The notes below the pieces were generated by a model. It was not told the DNA's origin, ran no database searches, and saw only the letters and a list, made by a program, of their open reading frames with translations. This document shows positions 58,378-64,000 of a stretch of 64,000 nt of DNA, in pieces; position 1 is the first letter of the stretch; the number at the start of each line of letters is the position of its first letter. The stretch lies in NCBI GenBank assembly GCA_045660545.1, contig JAZREA010000021.1, forward strand, positions 98,748-162,747. The letters run 5' to 3'. This stretch comes from JAZREA01 sp045660545. GTDB lineage: Bacteria; Bacillota; Clostridia; Monoglobales; Firm-18. Made by a program: the position numbers and the translations under genes.

Positions 58378-58381
58378 TTAT

Positions 58382-59197
58382 TTACATCGCTATTCTTTTT
58401 ATATAATTTGTGGGAGAAAAGCCCGTTTCTTTTTTGAAAAACCGGCTAAAATACAGACTATCCTCAAAGCCGAGAAGCTCTGCAATTTCCGACACATTTA
58501 AATTTGTATCACGCAAAAGCTCGACAGCTTTATTCACCGTAATTTCGGCGAGGTATCTATGAGGGGTCGTACCCGTTATTTTCTTAAACTTTCTTAAAAA
58601 ATGATATTCGCTCAAATTACACATTTTTGCATAATCAGAATTGGTCAGGGTACTTAGTTTCTCATTTTGCATTCGTGCTAAAATGGCGTGGATGGAACTT
58701 TCTTTAACATAAACTCTTTTAGAAATTTTAACCAGCAACATATAAATACAAGAGGACACAAAAGCCTCTGTGGTAAAGTCAGCCGTTGCCGAGGCGCGTG
58801 ACATTGAATCAATCGTTGACCTAAATTCAAAAAAATCGCCCACTTCAAATACATTGCCGCAAAGCCTGAGCCCTGCTAAAATATTCGCGACTCCGCTACC
58901 CGAAAAATGTATCCAATAGTAATCGCTCGCCGAGTCGGAAGAAAATTTGTAGTGGTTTTTCTCCCCCGGATGCAACAACACGACCTTGCCTTTATCTACC
59001 TTTTGGAATTTATCTTGTATCAAAAAATGTCCATATCCTTTATCGATATATATAATCTGATAATCGAGCCTTCCCTTTTCCCTTTTTGTGCACAGGTTGC
59101 AGTCTACCTGACGGGTGTAGCCAAAGTTGTTTACAAAAATATATTCGTCAGATATGCTATCTGTACTTATTCTTCCCTTACCATAAAAGCAATCCAT
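58382..59197 (-). CDS. AraC-family regulator with cupin-type sensor
   Basis: 271 aa. N-terminal beta-rich arm and cupin (about residues 20-110; LLHPGEKNHYKF) and a C-terminal pair of helix-turn-helix motifs (about 170-268; YAKMCNLSEYHFLRKFKKITGTTPHRYL and ELLGFEDSLYFSRFFKKETG). The form is that of sugar-responsive activators. It is divergent from the beta-galactosidase gene and is the likely activator of that gene and the DMT transporter. Confidence 0.9.
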   Translation of the reverse strand: MDCFYGKGRISTDSISDEYIFVNNFGYTRQVDCNLCTKREKGRLDYQIIYIDKGYGHFLIQDKFQKVDKGKVVLLHPGEKNHYKFSSDSASDYYWIHFSGSGVANILAGLRLCGNVFEVGDFFEFRSTIDSMSRASATADFTTEAFVSSCIYMLLVKISKRVYVKESSIHAILARMQNEKLSTLTNSDYAKMCNLSEYHFLRKFKKITGTTPHRYLAEITVNKAVELLRDTNLNVSEIAELLGFEDSLYFSRFFKKETGFSPTNYIKRIAM

Positions 59198-59293
59198 AAA
59201 ACGACCTCCGTTTTAACAAGATTATAGCACCATCGGGATTTGGAGTCAATAATCAAGAGCAATTTTGTCCATATAATGAGCACTTTTTTGCAT

Positions 59294-59321
59294 TTAACAT
59301 ACTAAAAACATCTTATACAAT
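59294..59321 (+). promoter_or_regulatory. Promoter of the GH35 gene
   Basis: TTAACA (59294-59299), 16-bp spacer, TACAAT (59316-59321). The weak -35 fits an activator-dependent promoter. Confidence 0.5.
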
Positions 59322-59363
59322 AATTACAGTATAAATCTGCTTTGGTATGGAGGTGCTTTTAGG

Positions 59364-61109
59364 TTGGTACGATACGACAGCGAAAACTTTTACATCAACG
59401 GCAAGGCCGAAAAAATAGTCTCCGGGGCTATGCATTATTTCCGCATAGTTCCCCAGTACTGGTACGACAGGCTGCTGAAATTAAAAGAAAGCGGATGCAA
59501 CTGTGTAGAGACATATATTTGCTGGAATTTGCACGAAAAAAGGCAGGGGGAATTTGACTTTTCCGGTTGGCTGGACTTTGGAAAATTCCTTGATATGGCT
59601 AATGAGATGGGATTGTATGCGATAGTTCGCCCCGGGCCGTACATATGCTCGGAGTGGGACTTTGGCGGGCTGCCCTGGTGGCTTTTAAAATACCCTGATA
59701 TTGAGCTTCGGTGCAGCAACAAGCGTCATCTTGAACTTTGCACACCATATCTTGAAAAGGTATGTGAAATTATGAAGCCGCGACTTATTACAAACGGCGG
59801 TAACATTATCTTTGTCCAGATTGAAAACGAGTACGGCAGTTACAGCAACGACAAAGATTACCTGTATTGGCTAAAAGACTTTTACGAGTCAGAGGGTATA
59901 GACTGTGGATTTTTAACCTCTGATGGCGAGACTGAGATGCTGCTTAGAAACGGAACTTTACCCGGTGTTTTAGCTTCTGTCAACTACCGCAAGGACAGCG
60001 AAAGATGCATCGGGATGCTAAAAAAATTCCGTAAAGACCAACCCGGTGCCGTTTTAGAGCTATGGAACGGCAGGTCGGCGCAGTGGGGATATCCCTTTGA
60101 ACGCAGGGACATTGAAGAGGTAAAAGAATCCGTACGCACCGCACTTATCCATGCAGAAATGGTTAATATGTATATGTTCCACGGGGGCACAAGCTTTGGC
60201 TTTATGAACGGGGCTTTGGACTTGGGGACGGAATTTAAGGTCCAGCTAAACAGCTACGATGTAGACGCGCCGCTTGACGAATACGGCAGAAGAACCCCAA
60301 AATATTACGCCGAGCAAGAAGTGATTTGCAAGTCATTGGGAAAAGAAATTACAAACACCGCAAAAGACACTGCAATTGAAAATTACGACAACATACGTTT
60401 TTGCGGGGAATGTTCGCTTAAAGAAAGCCAAGTTCCTATGGCAAAATTTGAGGCAAACGCCCCAAAGCCTATGGAATACTTTAACCAGGGATATGGATAC
60501 ATAATTTACGAGACATCTTTCTTTGTTGACGAGGCGGGCGCGGTTATTAAATTCCCGCAGATACACGATATTGCGCACGTTTACATTGACGGCGTATATA
60601 CAAAGACAATAGAGCGATACTCAAAAGACAAAACTGTTACTGTAAATGCAGGAGAACACAACATGGCCGTTGTGGTAGAAAGCCTTGGCAGAGTAAACTA
60701 CGGTGTTAAGCTAAAAGACCACAAGGGAATTGTGGGGGACATTATACTTCACGACAATCTATATGACGTAAACAACGTTTTGACCAAGTTTACCGTTCAC
60801 TCACTGACTCTGGAACCGCTCCCCGAAACGTACAACGGCAAGGCGAGCAAAAACGAACCCGCTTTTTATAAATACGAGCTAAACGCCGACGAGCCAAAAG
60901 ACACTATTATACATCTTAAAGGCTTTACGAGGGGAATTGTGTTTATAAACGGATTTAATCTCGGCAGACACTGGGACATTGAAAATTCCGAAAACAAGCT
61001 GTTCATCCCCGCTCCGTTTATCAGGCGTGGAGCAAACGAAATTGTTATTTTCGATATTTTACACAAAGAAACAGAAAAACAGATAATTTTCGGCGAATTT
61101 TCGAATTAA
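59364..61109 (+). CDS. GH35 beta-galactosidase, intracellular
   Basis: 581 aa, no signal peptide. The GH35 barrel opens with SGAMHYFRIVPQYWYDRLLKLK and AIVRPGPYICSEWDFGG; the acid/base Glu is in VQIENEYGSY. The nucleophile is expected at the Glu of AVLELWNGRSAQWG, which aligns with SEFYTGWLDHWG of well-known members but lacks the usual GW. C-terminal jelly-roll domains follow (GFTRGIVFINGFNLGRHW). TTG start, 8 nt behind GGAGGTG. Cleaves terminal beta-galactose from an imported oligosaccharide. Confidence 0.92.
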   Translation: MVRYDSENFYINGKAEKIVSGAMHYFRIVPQYWYDRLLKLKESGCNCVETYICWNLHEKRQGEFDFSGWLDFGKFLDMANEMGLYAIVRPGPYICSEWDFGGLPWWLLKYPDIELRCSNKRHLELCTPYLEKVCEIMKPRLITNGGNIIFVQIENEYGSYSNDKDYLYWLKDFYESEGIDCGFLTSDGETEMLLRNGTLPGVLASVNYRKDSERCIGMLKKFRKDQPGAVLELWNGRSAQWGYPFERRDIEEVKESVRTALIHAEMVNMYMFHGGTSFGFMNGALDLGTEFKVQLNSYDVDAPLDEYGRRTPKYYAEQEVICKSLGKEITNTAKDTAIENYDNIRFCGECSLKESQVPMAKFEANAPKPMEYFNQGYGYIIYETSFFVDEAGAVIKFPQIHDIAHVYIDGVYTKTIERYSKDKTVTVNAGEHNMAVVVESLGRVNYGVKLKDHKGIVGDIILHDNLYDVNNVLTKFTVHSLTLEPLPETYNGKASKNEPAFYKYELNADEPKDTIIHLKGFTRGIVFINGFNLGRHWDIENSENKLFIPAPFIRRGANEIVIFDILHKETEKQIIFGEFSN

Positions 61110-61139
61110 CATTCAAAACAGACATAACGAGGTGTTACG

Positions 61140-62021
61140 ATGGGATATGCTTTTTTAACTATTGCTCTGCTAGCAGGAGCTACAAAAGGATACTGCGGTA
61201 AGAAAATGGGCACCTTTGCAACAAACGCGCAAAGCGCAATATTATTGAATCTGGTGCGAATGTTATTGTGCACGGTGTTTGGCATATTGATGGTCTTTGC
61301 ATATAATGACGCGGCACATCTTTCGCTTAATCCTACTCTTTTATTGATATCGGCACTTTCGGGAATAAGCACATCGGCTTTTGTTGTTGCGTGGATTATG
61401 GCCGTAAGAAAAGCCGCATACATGCTGCTTGATATCTTCGGGATGCTGGGGGCTCTTGTCCCTATGGCGGGTGGATATTTTTTATTCGGCGAAGGTGTCA
61501 GTGCAAAACAGTGGATAGGTTTCCTGCTGCTTATCGCGGCAGTAATTATACTATACTCATACAACAATTCTATCAAGATTAAGCTGACCAAATCCGCCTT
61601 TATACTGCTTATACTGTGCGGGCTTACAAGCGGGCTTATAGATTTTTCGCAAAAAACATTTGTTAAAGTGCTGCCTGAGTTTCCGATTACTATATTTAAT
61701 CTATACACATATTTTTTTGCAACAATTACGCTTGCTGTTGCTTACATCTTTTTAAAGGAAAAACCGAAAGAAACAAATCTTTCTTTTAAAAAATACGTGT
61801 ACATTGCGGCAATTGCTGTTTTGTTAATTATAAGCTCATATTTTAAAACCAAGGCAGCGATATTCCTCGACAGTGCGCAGCTTTATCCGTTAAATCAAGG
61901 GATGAGTCTGATTCTCTCATCTTTGATGGCGGCAATATTTTTTAAAGAAAAGCTTACATTAAAGTGCATAAGCGGTATTTGTGTTGCTTTTATCGGTCTT
62001 ATTTTTATGAATGTGCTATAA
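61140..62021 (+). CDS. DMT/EamA-type transporter
   Basis: 293 aa, about ten hydrophobic segments forming two EamA-like halves (the second half ends QGMSLILSSLMAAIFFKEKLTLKCISGI, a typical EamA end). 30 bp behind the GH35 gene, with an SD AACGAGGTG. The substrate is unknown. Linkage to the galactosidase suggests a sugar or glycoside, though most characterised DMT proteins export metabolites. Confidence 0.82.
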   Translation: MGYAFLTIALLAGATKGYCGKKMGTFATNAQSAILLNLVRMLLCTVFGILMVFAYNDAAHLSLNPTLLLISALSGISTSAFVVAWIMAVRKAAYMLLDIFGMLGALVPMAGGYFLFGEGVSAKQWIGFLLLIAAVIILYSYNNSIKIKLTKSAFILLILCGLTSGLIDFSQKTFVKVLPEFPITIFNLYTYFFATITLAVAYIFLKEKPKETNLSFKKYVYIAAIAVLLIISSYFKTKAAIFLDSAQLYPLNQGMSLILSSLMAAIFFKEKLTLKCISGICVAFIGLIFMNVL

Positions 62022-62028
62022 GGTGCAA

Positions 62029-62059
62029 AAATCCCTCCTTTGTATCAAAGGAGGGATTT
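62029..62059 (+). terminator. Terminator of the GH35-DMT operon
   Basis: AAATCCCTCCTTTG, TAT, CAAAGGAGGGATTT, then AATTT. It can also act for the Nudix gene on the other strand. Confidence 0.88.
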
Positions 62060-62071
62060 AATTTACGCTAT

Positions 62072-62539
62072 TCAAAAAATGTTTTCGCCATTTATCACGG
62101 CTTTTATCAGCTTATCTTTTTTATACCAGAGGCGAAGGTCAAACTCCGAGACATCAGTCCTTATAAGGCCTAAGAATATCTTATCGCCCTCCCACAGTGT
62201 AAGGTCGTAGACGCGGTCTTTATCTACCCACAAAAGCTCGCCCTCGTCGCACTCACACAGCTCGCCCGAAAAACCGTCCGCCGTATAAAGGTACATAAGC
62301 TCTTCCTCGCAGTCGTCGGCGCTAAAATACACCCTGCCTCTAAAACGATAGGAGGTTAGGGTAAGGCCTGTCTCCTCCTTTGTCTCACGCAGGAGGCACT
62401 CTTCGGGAGTTTCGTCCCCTACAAGCTTACCGCCTACACCAATCCACTTGTCGCGGTTTATGTCGTTTTCCTTTTTCACCCTATGGAGCATCAGATATTT
62501 ATTATCCTGTTCGATATAACAAAGCGTAGTCTCTTTCAT
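62072..62539 (-). CDS. Nudix hydrolase, MutT/8-oxo-dGTP type
   Basis: 155 aa. The Nudix box GGKLVGDETPEECLLRETKEETGL (about residues 36-59) is complete. WIGVGGK and the N-terminal TLCYIEQDNKYLMLHR are usual for 8-oxo-dGTP diphosphatases of Firmicutes. The gene lies one base after the SDR stop and is translationally linked to it. Confidence 0.9.
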   Translation of the reverse strand: MKETTLCYIEQDNKYLMLHRVKKENDINRDKWIGVGGKLVGDETPEECLLRETKEETGLTLTSYRFRGRVYFSADDCEEELMYLYTADGFSGELCECDEGELLWVDKDRVYDLTLWEGDKIFLGLIRTDVSEFDLRLWYKKDKLIKAVINGENIF

Positions 62540-62540
62540 A

Positions 62541-63260
62541 CTATATCACCATTCCGCCGTCGGTGCTAAGAACCTGGCCCGTTACAAACGACGCGTCCTC
62601 CGACGCCAAAAAGTATATCGCACGGGCAATATCCTCCGCAGTTCCGAGCCTGCAAAGCGGAGCTTCTTCCTTTAACTGCTGCAAGGTCTGCTCGTCGTAG
62701 CCGCCGCACATATCGGTCAGTACTACACCGGGGGCAACGGCGTTTACATTAATCCCCGAAGGGCCAAGCTCTTTTGCAAGAGCCTTAGTAAAGCCGATTA
62801 CTCCCGCCTTGGCCGCAGAATAGTGCACCTCACAGGAAGCACCCGTTACGCCCCACATTGACGAGACGTTGACTATCTTGCCGCTCTTTTTAGAAACCAT
62901 GTGAGGAACTACATACTTACACGTATTATACACAGAGCCAAGATTAACCGACAACATTCTTTCCCAGTCGCTTGTGGTTATGTCGGTAAAGAGCTTTTGC
63001 TCTGCTATGCCTGCGTTATTTACAAGCACGTCTATCGAGCCAAACCTCGACAAAGCTTCGTCCACCATACGCTTAACCTCGGGCTCGTTGCTTACATCCG
63101 CCTTTATCGCGAAAGAGCCAACAAGCTCTGACTGCAAGGAAAGGGCAGCGTCTTTACTTTCGTTATAATTAATTATTACGTTATAGTTGTTTTTGTAAAA
63201 CAGCCTCGCTGTCTCGCGGCCTATACCGCGCGAAGCCCCTGTTATAAGCACTGTCTTCAT
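62541..63260 (-). CDS. Short-chain dehydrogenase/reductase, FabG/YmfI-like
   Basis: 239 aa. Cofactor loop TGASRGIG (about 7-14), NNAG (about 83-86), catalytic Ser with YSAAK (Tyr/Lys, about 149-153), and the end GQVLSTDGG. FabG-like throughout. It is not next to fab genes, and single-copy members of this kind in Firmicutes include YmfI, the EF-P 5-aminopentanone reductase. I cannot decide between these from sequence alone. Confidence 0.88.
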   Translation of the reverse strand: MKTVLITGASRGIGRETARLFYKNNYNVIINYNESKDAALSLQSELVGSFAIKADVSNEPEVKRMVDEALSRFGSIDVLVNNAGIAEQKLFTDITTSDWERMLSVNLGSVYNTCKYVVPHMVSKKSGKIVNVSSMWGVTGASCEVHYSAAKAGVIGFTKALAKELGPSGINVNAVAPGVVLTDMCGGYDEQTLQQLKEEAPLCRLGTAEDIARAIYFLASEDASFVTGQVLSTDGGMVI

Positions 63261-63275
63261 ATTAATTCTCCATCA

Positions 63276-63473
63276 TTATTCGCCGAAGAGGTCGCGTAAA
63301 ATCGCGTCGGCCTTTTTATTTTTATCCGCAGCAGCGTCGTTATCTTTTAAAACCTTTAAAACGTCCCCCTCCGACGTACCGTCGGGCAAAAAATCCAAAG
63401 GAACGTTAAAGGAATTAACCCCACACTGGATGACTGCTAAATTCCCCTCAATTCTGTCTATTATCCAAAGCAT
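63276..63473 (-). CDS. DUF3006 protein
   Basis: 65 aa. The pattern IDRIEGNLAVIQ, FNVPLDFLPDGTSEGDVLKV fits DUF3006, small beta-rich Firmicute proteins of unknown role. It lies 15 bp upstream of the SDR gene and is likely the first gene of a three-gene unit with SDR and Nudix. Confidence 0.8.
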   Translation of the reverse strand: MLWIIDRIEGNLAVIQCGVNSFNVPLDFLPDGTSEGDVLKVLKDNDAAADKNKKADAILRDLFGE

Positions 63474-63542
63474 AAAGCACCTCTAAGCTTTTAATTATTA
63501 ATTAAATTGTACACATTTTGCCGCCCTTTGTCAACAGAAAAA

Positions 63543-63576
63543 GGCTGTGGCAAAATGATTGCATTTTGCCACAGCC
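63543..63576 (-). terminator. Terminator of purA
   Basis: GGCTGTGGCAAAATG pairs with CATTTTGCCACAGCC (perfect 15 bp), then TTTTTCTG on the minus strand. A near copy of the hairpin at 14097-14138. Confidence 0.85.
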
Positions 63577-63584
63577 AAATTTTA

Positions 63585-64000
63585 TTATCTATCTCTATAA
63601 ATGATGTCCTTACGGCTTGGGCCGTTAGAAATGATGGTAATCGGAATACCGATTTCCTTTTCAACAAACTCGATGTAGTTTCTGCAATTTTCCGGAAGGT
63701 CGCTATACTTAGTGATTCCGCTGATGTCGCTCTTCCAACCGGGGAGAACCTTTAACACAGGCTTTGCCTTATTGAGCTTGTCTGTGGTTGGGAACTCTTT
63801 TATAACCTCGCCGTCAACCTCGTAGCCTACGCAAACCGGGATTTCGTCAAGGTAGCCTAAAACGTCCAAAACAGCAAACGCAACCTGAGTTGCACCCTGT
63901 ACCATACAGCCGTAACGTGTAGCAACGCAGTCGAACCAGCCGACTCTTCTCGGACGTCCTGTTGTAGCGCCGTACTCACCCTTGTCGCCGCCTCTGTCTC
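63585..64000 (-). CDS. purA: Adenylosuccinate synthetase, C-terminal part
   Basis: First committed step from IMP to AMP. The frame is open to the window edge, so only the last about 138 codons are seen. They contain GEYGATTGRPRRVGWFD (the typical PurA GRxRRxGWxD motif), AVLDVLGYLDEIPVCVGY and LPENCRNYIEFVE. The 5' part lies beyond position 64000. Confidence 0.96.
   Translation of the reverse strand, partial: DRGGDKGEYGATTGRPRRVGWFDCVATRYGCMVQGATQVAFAVLDVLGYLDEIPVCVGYEVDGEVIKEFPTTDKLNKAKPVLKVLPGWKSDISGITKYSDLPENCRNYIEFVEKEIGIPITIISNGPSRKDIIYRDR

Noticed and set aside
1..64000. CRISPR array, insertion sequence, prophage, integrase or toxin-antitoxin pair
   Set aside because: None seen: no regularly spaced long repeats, no transposase or recombinase motifs, no phage structural genes.

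Overview
This 64-kb window is chromosomal DNA from a low-to-mid-GC, endospore-forming Firmicute of the class Clostridia. Evidence for this is the sporulation set (spoIIE, bofA, spoIIR, a sipL-like gene, pdaA, spoIVB), the Firmicute-type order yybS-gdpP-rplI-dnaB, an infC-rpmI-rplT operon with an attenuator-type leader, strong purine-rich Shine-Dalgarno (SD) sites, many TTG/GTG starts, pyruvate phosphate dikinase, and DivIVA, RqcH and TrmFO. The region is core genome with islands of catabolic genes. I see no prophage, insertion sequence, transposase, integrase or CRISPR array.

Layout. 1-2162: tRNA genes (Glu, Met and a cut one), then the long minus-strand operon yybS-like, gdpP, rplI, dnaB, tilS, hpt, ftsH (303-8319), driven by a TTGACT-17-TATAAT promoter. 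8488-11345: spoIIE, a small unknown gene and bofA on the plus strand. 11353-16420: an SLH-GH18 surface or spore hydrolase, a sugar-nucleotidyltransferase, and a divergent GyrB/ParE paralogue without an A subunit. 16565-22793: a redox/catabolic block (GlpA-like, NAD/FAD oxidoreductase, DUF1667, histidine phosphatase) with a DeoR-type regulator and an M81/MlrC peptidase; four helically phased 11-bp repeats sit on the GlpA-like promoter. 22945-32499: rnhA, rpsB-tsf, trmFO-topA-dprA-spoU methylase, infC-rpmI-rplT, rlmH. 32602-34081: hslO and a five-gene tRNA cluster (Asp, Val, Phe, Gly, Cys). 34341-41504: Na/Pi cotransporter, MFS transporter, rsmD-coaD-coiled-coil protein-trmB, spoIIR, UgtP/MGDG-type glycosyltransferase. 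41610-43616: Ldh-family dehydrogenase with a divergent DeoR regulator. 43631-44226: a 52-aa gene preceded by a candidate structured RNA, and tRNA-Arg. 44284-51251: rodA, a DivIVA protein, a small membrane protein, a HAD phosphatase, a SulP transporter, ppdK. 51421-58343: DUF2508, rpmE, a zinc-ribbon membrane protein, sipL-like, rqcH, pdaA, spoIVB. 58382-64000: AraC regulator with GH35 beta-galactosidase and DMT transporter, Nudix, SDR, DUF3006 and the 3' part of purA.

The most interesting unexplained signal is at 43806-43992. A consensus promoter fires exactly into a 97-nt nested inverted repeat, followed by an intrinsic terminator and then the SD and start of a 52-aa gene. This is the architecture of a riboswitch/attenuator or a small regulatory RNA. 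Other leads are the bofA ribosome site buried in a perfect 14-bp hairpin, the infC leader with a probable ATC start codon, a sigma-F promoter match in front of spoIIR, and a repeat-flanked structured intergenic element at 14161-14420. All family calls were made by reading motifs; no database search was run.
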